Shown here piece after piece: positions 47,431 to 61,189 of a stretch of DNA of 64,000 nucleotides (positions within the stretch are counted from its first letter, which is position 1; each line of letters opens with the position of its first letter). A model generated the notes under the pieces. The model was not told the DNA's origin. It saw only the letters and a program-made list of their open reading frames with translations, and did not search any database. This DNA comes from Lichenostomus cassidix (Eukaryota; Chordata; Aves; Passeriformes; Meliphagidae). The DNA is taken from assembly GCA_008360975.2 (NCBI GenBank), contig CM039179.1:56892666-56956665 (forward strand), given 5' to 3'. Position numbers and translations under genes: made by a program.

Positions 47431-50400
47431 TCTTATTTCTATTCAGCTTATTTTTTCAGGTTAAATGTTAAGCTTCCTATTAGAGTTCTATTCCTATTAG
47501 AACTCTGGGTGCCATAAACCCAAAATATTATTTTCCAGGAGTCTAGATGAGAAATAGTAATTTTAATTACAACTGTAAAATTTTACAGTTGTAAAATTAA
47601 TTCCTAGTGCAAAAAGATTTATTTAGTCAAGATGCACAAATTGAATTTGTCCACTCTACTTTATAAAAGATACATGATAGTGTGTTCTTTTTTTTCCTGT
47701 AGAACAATTAATGCATTTTATTTCTTTACATATATAGTTAAAATGGGGAGGGAGGGCTTATTTATTTATTTGGGTTTTTTTAAAAGCAAATAAAGTTCAA
47801 TTTCTCTTGATCTTTACCTAATCCAAAGTTTGTTATGTATACTTGCTTTTCTTTTTTCTTATTTTTAATTTTCTTCTCCTGGAGCTCTTCTACTCTTTGC
47901 TAATGGAAAGTCATTGTTGCACCTCAGTTTCCCTGATTTTATCCCATTTTTTTTTTCTTGTCCTTTAGACATATTCTTAAAAAGTTACTTTTGTTTCCAC
48001 TTTTGATTTATTTATCTAATATTTATTTTCACATCACTGAAGAACTTTTGATCTTGCATTGCTTTCTTAATAGGCTTCCTCTCAACTGTGGAATGTCATA
48101 TTCTGCCATTATAAGTATAATCTCAGTTTTTCCATTACTGCCAGTTTTCTCACATTTCTTCGTACATTAGACTCTCTGAAGCACCTTGTCTCTCAGTTCC
48201 CTGAGTTTCCCATGTCGGATTTTCTGAATTGTATTATCTTTACTCTTCTTTTCTTCTACCATCAATTCCTAAGAGAATTAATCAGTATTCACTTTTAAGT
48301 ACTTTTTATTCAACTCAAGTTATACCTGTAGTTTCTGAGTCAGTATTTCTGTATGTGTTAGAACAAATTCTAAAATAGCATTTTCCCTACCAGCTTTTAC
48401 AAAGCAAAAGGTAGTTTTAATAGAATACAATTGTGACCAAGAAATCTGAAATTGTTAGTGCTGTCTTTCACTGCAGTACATTTGTTCCCTGTTCATTAGT
48501 ACCTGGCTGGGCCTAAACTTTCAGCTGAGAGATGTGAGAGCAGCCAAGGACGGATACTCCTTCTCTTATTACCCTGGGTGTTACGACATCTTCTGATCAG
48601 GCCATGGCAGTACATGGTGAACTGTCAATACCCACCTTGGAAAACAGCAGGAAAACTGTCAGGTGTTTGGGTGAGACTCTCACACCTATATGTAAGCCCA
48701 GATTTTGTCCCTGGAAAAGGAATCTGTGCAGATTAAAAGTTTTTCCTCATAAGAAATCTTCTGACAGCCAAGATACTTTTTGATCTATTCTGGGAAATAC
48801 AAGCTGTTAGATTTCCTAGACTGGAATTCAAGTAAACTTTTCTTCATTGATTTTGCTGGAACAATTGCCATGCAGTACATATTAGCAAAAAGGTAAAATT
48901 TTAGGATTAGTCTGGCTCTGTTCTATTTTGGATCTAAAACTGGATGACACGTGTTCAGTTTCTACCTATATTCACCAGAGATTTGATGAAAGAAGGTCAT
49001 ATTACCACAGGATAAAACTGATGGTTCTGTATGGTGGCAAATTCTGATTAGAGAAGCTCGAAAGATTTGCCATCAATGAAACCCAAATGGTAATTTAAAC
49101 CCTGTTTGGATCTGCCTCCTCATGCATCTCTAAAGTGTATCATAGTTAATATGTGAGCAGGCTAGTTTGCTGTTACATATCTGAATGTTACGTTCCAGAA
49201 GAATAATTTTATAAATTCATATGGTGATTTCAGTGAGTCAGCTGAGATTTGTACTTTGAGACAGACTGCCTTAGAATGAACACACAGCTATTATCTTGCA
49301 GATGTCTGTGGCAAAGTTTAAAAAAATTACAGATGTAAGTGGAATGAACTGGGAATCAATTACAAGCCACAGAAATTATTTCAGTGTCTTAGTCTAATTA
49401 TATTAATTAAGGACAAATACAAAATTCAAAAAGTGCTATTTCCAATAATCAAATAAAGTTTGGCTTTTTTTTTTTTTAAGATGGTTAGGATTGTTAAGCA
49501 TGTGCACTTTTTAAGCAGTTAATGATAAAGTCAGAGCTCAAACACAGTATTCACTTAGTGACTACTGCAAATTTTTGCTTGTTTCTTCATTATTTATAGA
49601 TACATAAATTTATTTAACATAACCAGATTTATTAAAAGGAGCAATTTTCAGCTTACTATAAACACAAGCATGTGGCTGCTTGTACCCCATTCGGATCTAT
49701 CAGCTTATGGATTTTTGTGAACTTTTTATTGTAAAGAGAAGATGATCCTCAGAATGCTCCTAATCTAAAAAGTAATACATATGAAAGTCTTTGTATTTGG
49801 ATGTAAGAGTAATGTAAAATTGTTTGTGAATCTTGCATATCTATTTGTCTAAAATATCAGACTAGACAAATAACATTGTATTTATTTGCTTTTAACACAC
49901 AAATAGTCTGTGATTTTGGATTGTCCAAACTCTGACAAATATTGTGGGTTTCTTTGATCAAGTCAAAAATTTATTTTTAAAAAAAAGACAAGGAAGAAAA
50001 TAAAAACAACACAAAAAAACAAAGAAAAAATTTAGAAAGCTACAAGAAATGTCTAAGAATTGTGAGCATTGAGGACAGCCAGTTTCCATATCTCCCTTTT
50101 CTGGTTGAAAAAGGCCTAAAAGTTCAATGTCTGTTTTACTGTCAGTGGGGTTGAATCAAACACAAAGAGAGCCCTGTTGGTTAATGTGAGACATCATGTA
50201 CACCGTATCAAAACCACATCCTTTACAGCTTGCAAATTTGACAGTAATCAGCATGTCTGTTGTCTTGTGGCTAACAGCATAAAGATTCAGCTGTAGATAT
50301 GGATCAGCTATATTTTTTTATCAGTACAGATTAATTTGTGCAAATCTCCTGCCCATGTGTAGTCTGTGTACATACATGTTCTGCATCACAACTGCTTTAA

Positions 50401-51389
50401 AGCCCCTCTGCTGAGAAACAAAAAGCCAATTACACAACCAAAGCCTGCAATATCTTTAAGCAGATCATACAGTAGTTTCAAATTCTTGCAGTTTATCACT
50501 GAAACCTATTTGAAGAATATGCATTTCTTAAATATTAATTTGGGTTTCCTAGAATGCAGAACCATGTCTCTGAACTTAAAATATTAATGTGTAATACATC
50601 GTATTCTGCATAGTTTTCCAGACAAATTCAGTGCAGCTCCTTGCAATATAATGCATGGATTACATATTCTCACCCAAACAGAGATATTACACACTATTGC
50701 AAGAGGCAGCAAAATCAATTAGCAATTATGCCATGGATAACTTAGGTCAGGTGACTTTGCAAAGCTTAGTTATATCGCCTAATAAAATTTTAAAAGTTTG
50801 TTTCTTCCACAGAGCCACTCTAGAAAACAGAGAAAAAAAATATATTGAGAAGCAATTAGCTGAGATAATCTGTGTGCTTCAAAACTGTTCAATTCTTATG
50901 AGTTCTTACCTCTACAAAGTATAAATATTGAAAATAATGAGAAGATTTTGTGTGCCATTTTGGTCCTCAGCTGCTTTCTGTTTTCCTTCTGGTATAACTT
51001 AGCTGATGGAAAAAGAAAAATAATGTCCCCAAACCCCAACTAAAAGCAAACAAAATTTGTTCTATAAAAATATACATATATTGTTGATATATAAATGTAC
51101 ATATTTTGTGTATATGTGCATGTGTGAATACATACATTTACAAGTTACCTGTTAGAGAATCTTTCTAAGGAAAGGAAACACTTGTATTAAGACAGGCACA
51201 GACGTGCTGACCCAGATTTTCTTTCTGTGCAAATACCTTCATGCCAGATAAAATGCATAAAAGAAAATAAACAAAAAAGCTAAAAATATTTACATTTGTT
51301 TTGGCTATATCTTGCTTTAAAGTAGGATTTTCCCAGGCAGGAACCTGGGTCAGCAGGATAATGGGACTCCAAGAAGTGTGAGTCATTTG
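47431..51389. other. AT-rich DNA, no gene recognised
   Basis: No supported gene. A perfect 28-base palindrome lies at 47567-47594. Open frames at 47958-48170, 50366-50587 and 50655-50924 have no domain and the base composition of their surroundings. Confidence 0.55.
47567..47594. repeat. 28-base perfect palindrome
   Basis: TTACAACTGTAAAA is followed directly by its exact reverse complement. About 80 bases upstream a second small inverted repeat (AGAGTTCTA...TTAGAACTCT, about 47483-47507) is seen. No element is recognised. Confidence 0.85.
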
Positions 51390-51942
51390 CATGGTTAGCT
51401 TGCTTTGTCTGAGGTGCTTTTATGGTGCCGTATGTTAATTTTGTATCAAGGTTTTATGTTTTGCTCACTCTGATCCCACCACTATGACAGCATGCTTGGA
51501 GTGCACAAGAAATTGCGAGTGGATACAGCCAAGGCAGCAGCCCCCAGCTGGCCAGAGGGATAACCCCCAGCATATGAAGTTGTGCTGAGAAATAATAGTA
51601 CAAGTAGAGGTCGAGGGAGGGGAGATATTTGTGGTTGCAGCGTTTGTCTTCCCAAGAACCTCTGTGCGTACTGATCCATGCCTTGCAGCAAGTGTGCAAA
51701 TATGCTAAGTTTGTGGGCTAAACTTCTGCCTGCTGGTGGGAAGTAGCAAATTAATTCCTTATTTTGTTTTGTTTGCCTGAGAATATTTTATTCACCTATT
51801 AAACTGCCTTAATCTCGACCCTTGGGTTTTCAGCTTTTGCTCTTCCATTCCTCTCCTCCATTCCTCTGGGGCCAGAGGTCTGAGCAAGTCACCAAGTGGG
51901 TGCTAAGCTGTTGGTTGGGCTCAACTGCCCACACACAGATAG
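51390..51942 (+). mobile_element. avian ERV LTR, probably solo
   Basis: The order GTGCACAAGAAATTGCGAG, CCCCCAGCTGGCCAGAGGGA, CAGCGTTTGTCTTCCCAAGA, GATCCATGCCTTGCAG, CTGCTGGTGGGAAGTAGCAA, CCTATTAAACTGCCTTAATC, CTCGACCCTTGGGTTTTCA and CTTTTGCTCTTCCATTCCTC follows a widespread avian ERV LTR. The ATTAAA at about 51799 is in the poly(A)-signal position. No target-site duplication or second LTR was found, and borders are approximate. The open frames in it on the minus strand are not genes. Confidence 0.75.
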
Positions 51943-54900
51943 TGTGGATACCTAGGGAGAGAGAATAAAAACATTTTTGAAATTATTTGCTCCAGGAATT
52001 ACATGCTTCAGGACACAATCCACCAACAAATTGAAAATCACTAAGAAGATATTTAAGCAATTAATTTGTAATAGTATTTCCTAAAACTCATAATGCGTGG
52101 TTGTAATGAATTTGTGAGAAGTTATTCCTGGAGAAGAGACTGCTGAAGTACCAGCAAGGTGAGGGCTCATTTTACCCTCAATTTTAACACTCTTAACATA
52201 CATGCTACCTTGAGCAATAGTTGTGGAAATACAGACAACATGTCAGGAAAAGATTTTTGGTTAAGGAGAAGGCACATATCTCCAGAGAACAAATTCTGCC
52301 ACATGTTTCAAGATACAGATCACAGCACCCATGTGTTTCTATGCTTTGCTGATTTTTCTCCAACAGCCCTCCAGATAATTAATACAGATCCTTACTCAAG
52401 AACAAAATGGGGAAGTAAAATTCTACCATCGTTAATCATTGCAAATCTCTTTTGATGTTTTTTTCTTACTAGAATGAAGATGGAGAAGAGCATAAACAAC
52501 ATTCAATTACACTCAAAATACATTAACACATGGTAATTCTTAAAAAAATAAAAGGAATTGAAAACGTCTTTTTGTAACAACATTCTGCAACACAGCCATA
52601 TGGCAGATTGATAGTATTCTCATTCCTTGTACTTAGGCAGTTCACAGACATAAACCCATTATTTCTGGAGCAGTGTTTGGACAGGTCTCTGTTGTACAGA
52701 TTTGGGATATCTCCTATGAGCTGTCTCAAACTGACAGCATTCTGAGGGACAATATGCAATGAATTATACTGTTGCGCTTCACTCTTCCAGTCTAAGGAAA
52801 ATGTTTTCAGCATGGCTACAGAAAGATTGCTCTATAGAAAGAATTGGAGGTTACATGGGATTGAGAAGTGGCATATTTTGAATATCTCAATTGATCAAGA
52901 TCAAATATTTCAATTTAGAAAGTCAACACCTTGTATTCACAAATAAAAGTATACATTAGAAAAATATCACTATTTTTTATTTAAAAAAACCCAAGATTAA
53001 AAATTCAACTATGTATGAAATGCATGAGCTAAAATGATTTGGTTTTCAAATTAAATTTGACAGGTAATTATTTTTTAAGAATGATAGACACTCTAATTGC
53101 TTTTATTATTTTGGAAAAAGAAAAAAAAAAAGAAACCCCTGGAAAATAATGATTGTATTTCATTTTAAAGAAGACACTGGATATGAATTGGGTGCTATCA
53201 TGACCAAAATGGCTAGGGGAAAGTTTTATATTTGGATTTGCTTCAGGAAATTATGTGGCTTTGCAACAGTTGTGACTATGGACCACTGTGTCAACATTCC
53301 TGTTGAGATACATTAGTAATCAGCATTTCACCCCAATGTATTGTCTCAAAAGTTAATACTTTAATAGGTAATTTATTCTCAAGAGTAAGAAAGTGTGACT
53401 CCAAAGATTATATATATTTCTATCATCATTGACACAAATTAATTTAATTGCACAGCTCAAATATACTGCTGCTGAACATCTTTTACATCTGGCTGTGTCA
53501 AGCAAACCCGTGGCAGGAGTTAAAGATATAGATTTAATATACATTTTCTTATCATACTTAAGAAGGACCTGAAACATTTCAAGGACGTGTAAAATGATGG
53601 CTGCAATAAACTCTACCACTGAGTCTGCAATACACAGAATAAACCCTATGTATCAAGAAATTGATGTAAAAAGACCATAAATGCCACACATGGCTATTAA
53701 ATCCTCAGGGTGAAAAATCATTGGCAGTATATACTATGAAAGTCCAAGAGCTTTTTCAGTATACTCAGTAAAAGCAAAATCCTGCAGCTCACACTGTGGC
53801 AGAACTAATATTGCCCTCTAAATGCGTCTTTTAAAACACATTTTGGCCAAGAATTTAGAAGTTTTTAACATACGTTCTGATTAATATAGAGGATCATGTA
53901 CTAGTAAAGGACATTATTTAAGTGTTGAAGAATTTTTGAAAATTTTGACCTTTTTTACAAAATTGTAACATTACAGTGTAATAATACTGTTCACAAGTAC
54001 TTAATACAAATGCATTTATAATGTATTATATTCAATATAATTATAAAGTACATACTTATCAATGCTTTCTACAATTATAAATAATTGTGTATTTGCATAA
54101 ATATAAATAAAGATTTTACATAAACTAAATAGTGTTTAATTACTTTCACCATAGAATTCCATAGGAAGTTTTACCCGTATGGAAATAGATTCCTTTAGTT
54201 TACATTTTTTGTGCTTTACAATACTCTGTTCTTATTTAAGTAATTCCTTAGTCTTCTACAATCACTTTTCTCTTCTAGGATCACTTTTCTCCATTCAAAA
54301 TATAAACTCAAAAATAAGAGTGGTATCAACGCTTTCCTTTTACAGCTACTTTGTCTCATTGAAAAAAACTGCAGGAAATGTAGGTGTTTCCTAAAGCCTG
54401 ATGTTTCCTAAATCTGCCCTGACTGCCAAAGAAAATTGCTTTTATAGCATTTGTAGAGCCAGTTGCCAACAAAGGAGGCATCATTTCTCTGATGAATCTT
54501 GTTACGTAATAAAACAATACAAAATAAATAAATAAGCAAAATTCAAACAAATTAAAACCCCTTCATTGCAAGTACATTTTTTAAATTCAGTCAATCAACT
54601 TTTGCTGCCTTTAGGAATGTTTTTCTTCTTTCCTTCTTGGTGATGCTTTTTCTTTTCCTGGTTTAAAAGTGGCTGCTGCATTTCCTCCTCAGCTTCATGT
54701 ATTTTAGAAACACACAAGCCAATCCCAAAGCAAGAAGAGTTTCTGGTTCATTTTTCATAAGTGAAAACAGAGTTCTGTGGGGCTATAGGTAAAAAGGTGT
54801 AATTGGGAGTGACCTCCACAGCAAAGACTACAGAATATTTATCTGCTAACTTCATGTAAGTCAAAGATAGTGCTGTTCAGAGGCTTCAAACCTTCTCAGA

Positions 54901-55559
54901 ACACAGCCAAACTTCCACCTTTAGACCTAAAGTTTTAAGGTTGATTCTAGGCCCTACCCCAATTCCTGCTCAAGTATAATTTCTGTGACCAAGATAGAGA
55001 GTACAAATGTGCTACATATAACACTGGGCATTTGGTCTCTATGGTACCATGGTACTGGTATTTCTTGTGTTCATTTCCATTAACCTGAGGATCTTAGTGT
55101 CTCATTTTGCACAATGTAGATGCATTCCTATCAAGTAACAAACTTTAAAATAGCTGTCATCCCTTCAGGAGTATTAGTGATATTGGGGTCCACATAGATG
55201 TGAAATTATGAGCATGATCTGTGGACCATCCTCCAGAAGTCTGTTGGGCACTCAGCAGAGATAAAACAAAGCAAAAACTGTAGCAGAATTATTTAAAAAG
55301 GGCCTGGAATAGGTTTGAAACTTCATTGCACTGCACTATAAATCCAAAACTTGAATAATCCCCTTCTCTCTGATCATGCCAACTTAAATGTACCTAGCTG
55401 GATGACAAAAATCTCAGAAAAAGTAAATCAGATGGGCGGTCTTCCAGAATCCATGAATGTTGTGATTTCTGTGTGGTTCTTTGTAATAAGGTCTTTCCTC
55501 CCATTGGGATTAACTTTATGTCAGTTATAATTTCAAACTGCATTTAAAATATGAATGGC
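51943..55559. other. AT-rich DNA, no gene recognised
   Basis: No supported gene. The minus-strand open frames at 52523-52813 and 53353-53619 show no domain. The part after about 55200 may belong to the CR1-like element that follows. Confidence 0.55.
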
Positions 55560-55860
55560 ATCCATCATGTCTCTTCCCCCCATTTTTGGGTATCAGTCTC
55601 TGTAGGGAGAAAGATTAAGCAGACTGGGAACTCTTTAGCTTGAAAAAGTTATGACTAAGGGGAACTATGAGAAGGGTTTGTAGAATCATGGTTGGTATGG
55701 TACAGATTATGAATCAGGGATGATTATTCAGTATTTGTTATAAAAAAGAAGGAACAAGAGAATATCTAGTCACAGGAATATTCAAAATATTTGAAATAGT
55801 ACATGATTAAATTACAGACCCTGCTGCCAGAGTATTGCAATGTTTAAGATTGATAGATTT
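55560..55860 (+). mobile_element. ancient CR1-like element
   Basis: GGGAACTCTTTAGCTTGAAA, TTATGACTAAGGGGAACTAT and GTAGAATCATGGTTGGTATG, then a region with GTCACAGGAATATTCAAAAT, follow the order of old reptilian CR1 3' regions (usually ...CTCTTCAGCTTGGAAAAGAG...ATAAAATCATG...). It is strongly diverged and ends near an A-rich run. Confidence 0.6.
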
Positions 55861-57500
55861 GAAAAAAAAAAAAAAAGACAAAAAAGAGTTCTATTAATGT
55901 CAGTTAAATATGGTTATCTGAACCCAATCTCCAAGTGACATGCTGAACAAAATCCAGTTTAAATGTTATGTTCAGAGGTGCCTAAATATGACCTCTACTG
56001 TAGCCTATTTATTAACAGTATGTTTCCCAAGGGTGTTTCAGATAAATGTAGTATAGAATAAGGTGAATTTCAGAGGAACCAGCCCACCACAAGCTCCAAT
56101 ATAATTTGTACATATAAAACCACATACTTGATTATTTTCAAAGAATTAAAATATGTCTAGGTTTTAAATAAGAGAGTTCATTTTGGTTTAGTTTCTCTTT
56201 TTAAAAAAATTTTTTTTTTTTTGCATATATTTTTCTTTTTCTTTTTCTTTTTTTTTTTTTTGGTAGAACACACTGCCTTCCTTCCCTTTGTACAGTTCTC
56301 CCTGTAATGCATTTTAAGTTTGCTGTTTTTCCTATTAACAATAACGTAGATTTTCTTTTACGTTCAATGGCTTTGTATCAAGAACATACCAAGAGTATAT
56401 ATTTTTAGAAATTTTATTTTTATTTTGGAATCCCAGAATCTTGAAATTATCTTTCAGTTCTTATCTACTACAACTAACAATTTCAGGTTATTTGTAAATC
56501 AATTAATAAATCATGTTTCTGAAAGCAGAAAAAAATAGTATGTGGTACTTGGCATGCACCTACAGTAGAAACAGATATAGTCATGCATTCAGTACGTAAA
56601 CTAAATAGAAAATATATGCAAACATTAATTTAAGGACCCTGGCTAATGTTTATTCAAGCTGTAAAAATATTTGTCATTGAGAAACAATACAAAAATAAAG
56701 AGAAGGAAAAAGATGTTTAAATATTAATTACATGCTGAATGGAATGTAGAGAGAGATGGTTCATGGAAACCGGTTGCTTAGTAAATCATACATTAATTTT
56801 CCAGAAAGGCTTTATACATATCAATGAAATAGTAATAGCCTTCACAAAGGTAGGTATCTTTGAGATTATTTTTTCACTCTCACCTTACAGTAGTAATAAC
56901 AACCTTCAGGCATTTCTAAGATGCTTATCATCCTGATATGCATGTACTTGTTATACGACCTTGTCATGAAGCATTTACAAATGTGCAGAAAAGAATAAAA
57001 TCATCAGAACAGTTTCCTGGTAATAAGGACTAGCTGTATTTATTTCCCTCCTTGTGATCAGTGAGCCCCAGGAAACACCTCATAACTCAATTGCTGTTGT
57101 TTAATCTGCAAATGAACTTGCTCCATCCTGCCTCCCACCAAGACCCTGGTGTGTTAGAGGGGCAGCTGTTGCATCAAGTGGCTATATTTAATTTCAACAG
57201 AGACATGAGAAAGATCCTGCCTTTTTCCCTGGACATTTAGTCTCAGATCATGATCCATCCTCTCTGCCAGATTGATGAATACATCCTGGCCTGTTCCTGG
57301 ATAGCTTGTAGGTACAGGGCTCTTCCTTCCTATAGCAATTATCCCACTTGTTCAACAGATATCTGTTATCCAGAAGTATGGAGTAGGTCCATGTGTTAGA
57401 AATATCAATGATATAACACAGTGAATTTAGCAGAAAATTTTTCCCTGCTGTGATATAAACTGGTATCTTTGTGTTCAGTTAGTGTTTTGTGTGTCAACAG
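55861..57500. other. AT-rich DNA, no gene recognised
   Basis: No supported gene. T-rich low complexity lies at 56202-56262. The segment 57000-57380 is less repetitive and moderately GC-richer, with no coding signal; I cannot say what it is. Confidence 0.55.
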
Positions 57501-57519
57501 AGGTGCCAAGCCATCAGTG

Positions 57520-57915
57520 ATGCTGCACCACTGATCAGGGGATCCATGGATATTGAGTGCTTGCGAACCTGGGCAGTGTGGGGTGTGTGCTGCACTTGTG
57601 ACCTTCTGCCTCTGCCTGCCCAAGAGGAGGAGGGGATATGTCCCTGTGTGCTTGTGTCTGAGTCTGAATGTGGGGGATACTGGTGGGAGAGCCTTGTCTG
57701 TGGCTCTCTTGTGGCCTTGTCTGTGGCACTTTGTGTCTGTGTCCTCTGTGTGTGTGTGTGATATACGTTCAGCCTCATTGCTGGTGAACTTACAAGCAGG
57801 AAAGTATCAGCTACATCCACTGGCCCTGGACGGAGACCTCAAGGTCTCAGGGCTGGACACAGTGGCAGGAGAAATCCCGAGAACCAGAGCTGCTGAAGGC
57901 AGCAGATGCTTCATC
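57520..57915 (+). repeat. GC-rich unclassified repeat, shorter inverted copy
   Basis: This segment is the reverse complement of part of 61190-61560. For example 57557-57593 and 61496-61532 agree at 35 of 37 positions when one is reversed. The shared order of a GT/TCTG-rich block and a CTCAGG/GGACC-type block continues over about 370 bases. A GT run lies at about 57746-57760. Overlapping open frames in several frames and on both strands come from its composition and are not genes. Confidence 0.7.
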
Positions 57916-58174
57916 TAGCATCCATTAACACATACAACTTGAAAATACAACATTTATATGTATTATTACCTTATACTGGATTGATACATATTGTGTGTTA
58001 ATGTAATTTTTTGTTACATTTGTTATGTTTTCTGATTGCACTCCGAAGTTGCAGGATATGAATGCCATGTATTGAAAAGTTCAGAAAGCATTGTACCTAT
58101 GCAAAACTGTGGCTAGCACAGGTTTTTCCCATGAGAAATTTTCTTGTGTTTTATAAATAAAGATAAAGTTTGGA

Positions 58175-58372
58175 TGTTGTTGGAACAGTGTGCCAGAACT
58201 TGGGCAGTGCAGGCCTGGCCAATCAGGCCTGGGGGAAGGCTTCTGACTGACCAATCTGGGTGACTTTTGAGAACTCTATATATGTGATGAAATCAAAACA
58301 ATAAAGGTCATTCCTTCTTGCCACTGAGAACTGGTGCCTTCATTACTCTGCTAGCTGCTCAACAGCGACACA
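58175..58372 (+). mobile_element. short ERV LTR fragment
   Basis: It has a TATA box (CTCTATATATGTG, about 58273), a poly(A) signal (CAATAAAGG, about 58300), a CCAATC box (about 58251) and an end of ...AACAGCGACACA, as in many avian ERVK-like LTRs. It begins near TGTTGGAACAG. It is only about 200 bp long, so the 5' part of U3 is probably missing. No target-site duplication was found. Confidence 0.6.
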
Positions 58373-61189
58373 AAACTAGATTACAAATTTAATAAAAATT
58401 ATATGCAATCAGATTGCAAAGCAGAAGATCTTTTTTTAGATTGTACTTAATAGAAAATTCCATTTGAACTGATCAGAAGATTTTTATTACACAACAATTT
58501 GATGAGGAAATTCAATGTTATTTGTCTTGTAGAGACTTAAAAGAGAGATCATATATCATGACTTTTATCTCCTTTCTAAGCTATTGCTAAGAATTTAAAT
58601 GTTAATATTCCTTTTCTCTTATTTTATGTAAATATGAAATATACTCTCATCGTTCCATAGTCTATAACAGATAGAAAGCTTTTTCGTCTGTTTGGTTAAC
58701 TGGAATCAAATATTTTTTTTAAAGCAAATCTGTAGTAATGATATTCATCTCCAAAAGCCTTTTATTTCTCTGTGAGACTTTACTAAGTACTAATCACCTT
58801 CTCTACCAGTCAACTATTTATTGCTAAAACTCTAAAAATTTAGAAAATAGATTTGACTACTTTAATAAAGTAGGCTAATTGAGTTATATTAGGTTCAATC
58901 TAAGGAGAGTGAAATAATTTAGCTCTTTCTCTTCTGTCTGTGTAAGGCACTGATACAGACACTTTTATATTGATAAAATTGATACATTGCTCTTTCAAAA
59001 CCCAAATGATTCTACACATGATAAGCAGTGCTCATTATCTGAAAATGCTATCTCTAAATTTTATCTAAATAAACTTGAAAATTAAATTCTAATAATGTAC
59101 CCACCCTGAAATTACCTTAGCTAGTTTCAGAAGTAAATCACATATGTCACTTGTGAAGAAAAGGACATTTTACCTTCTGAGATGACAAACATTTGCCAAA
59201 CATTGGTGTTGAATTCACACCATCATGGGAAGCAGAATTGAGGACCATTCCTGGTTTGTACATGAAGGACAGTGTCCTGCTGCACCTGCACTTGTTTTCA
59301 CGAATTGTATCCTTCCCAAGAGGAACACTCTTGATACATACTCATGCTGTTAAAATGATATTTGCAAAGGGCATATTTCTCTGCCAACACAGCACTTGCA
59401 TCCTTCACGTTCCTAAATTCCTACCCAGTTCCTTACATGAGTCCAGATAAACTTCATCTAATGTAATTGATTTTATGCTACTAGCACATCCACGAATGGA
59501 CTTATATAAATAACCTGAAGATAAATATAATAATGAGTGAATTAATTTTTCAGTTTTGATTTGTAACTTGAAAAGCTGTCTATACGTACTCTGAAAGATG
59601 CAGAGTTGTTTTGTGGCGCCTGTACGATTGATTTTACCTGGATCTAAAATGTTCTTTTTTTCTCTTTATTGGGTAAAATTTGTTTCACCTTTTAAGGAAG
59701 ATTTAAGCAATGAATCTTAGTGAAGCATTTTAATTCCCTGTATCATCAGTGGAGCACCCATCTGGGTGCATCATCTGGCACCCAGAAAGGGCAATTAATC
59801 ATACTAAGATATATATTTTTCCTTGAGAAATTATCCACTTGGACTTATATCATATTTATTACGTTGCAATCACTTGTACAGAGGTTCTGATCTGGCACTG
59901 GTGTTTACCTCATTGCAAATGTGGCATGGTAAAAAGTATAGGGCTGTTTAGCTGTCAGAGAAAGAGAAACTGGTTACCTCAAATTGCCCTGCCACGTATA
60001 CTGTAGCCCTGTTGGCAGTGCCAAATCCTTTACAACATACCAGAATTATCCTTTTCTTATACCAAATCCTTTACAACATATCAGAATTACCCATTGTTCT
60101 CATGTAGTTTGTTAGGCACAGAACTGTAAAAAAAACCCCAGAAGATTCAACCCTGGAAAGCTGTGAAAAACTGAGCAAAATAAAGAAAATGAGGCTTTTG
60201 TTTAGAATATTTTTCTCTTTTGTACCAACTCTGAAAATGAATAGAGTCATATTACAATTCTTTTGCATGTGGGTAAATGTAATAACTGTGGTGAGTGGTG
60301 ACTGCTCATTTGGTGTTCAAACCAGTATCTGCCTGAAAATATTTCAATGTATTGTAAATCATTTTCTCAAGCAGTGTGGATCACTAATTTCCTTTGGAAG
60401 AGAATCAGCCAACATGTTATTCAGGACACACCTGGAGGGCAATTTGCTTGTTTCGAGTTTTGTGAAACGGAAATGACACAATGTTAATTTGCTTTTAAAC
60501 TCCTTGCCATGTCTATGAATTAAATAAGCAATTGGATGAGACCAAACTGAATGCATTGAGATATCAGCCATGCAGTCCGCTTACTTTGCCTGATTGTGAT
60601 GGAAAAGTCTTTTATATCAGCAGTTAACATGTTCACATTTTCCACACTAGGCCTTTTCAGAAAACCCAGTGACAAATTCTTTGTAGATTTATATTCCACT
60701 TACATTTGAAAAAAATATGTCCCCAGAGTTAACTTTAAAGGTCTCTCTTTTTTTTTTTGTCTCTGTATTTTAACTGTTTTTATTACTTTACATCATGACT
60801 TTGGTATTGGGGGAAATATGCAGTTCTGTAGAGAGGTATATTCACAAATAAATGCTAGAAGAACACTCAAGCTCAGGATCTGATTAATTTATGTGTTTAC
60901 AAACATTTATATTCTAATATTAATATGCAATTTATGCTATTAATTTATTAATTGATCAATACTTTGCAGCTATTTGCATAAATAGCATCTCAGTCTCTAT
61001 CATCAGTAATGTTAGCAACAGCTGTAATCATAATATTTAATTTACCTTTTGATTCATCTTACCTCAATTGATTTGGGTGTTTGGAACAGCCTCTGGAATC
61101 CCGTCTTTTATCACAGGAGATTTCATTGCAAAAGTTAGTAGTTAAATTTTATTAGGATGCTCCCATACCAGGTTGTCTTTCACAAGCCA
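58373..61189. other. AT-rich DNA, no gene recognised
   Basis: No supported gene. A 31-base unit is directly repeated at 60021-60051 and 60062-60092. The open frames at 59193-59450 and 60189-60476 have no recognisable domain. Confidence 0.55.
60021..60092. repeat. direct duplication, 41-base period
   Basis: CCAAATCCTTTACAACATA(C/T)CAGAATTA(T/C)CC occurs at 60021 and again at 60062. Two mismatches within 31 bases suggest a local duplication of moderate age. Confidence 0.85.

Noticed and set aside
57405..57918. Cluster of overlapping open frames on both strands
   Set aside because: Five overlapping frames in one short GC-rich repeat cannot all be genes, and none has a domain.
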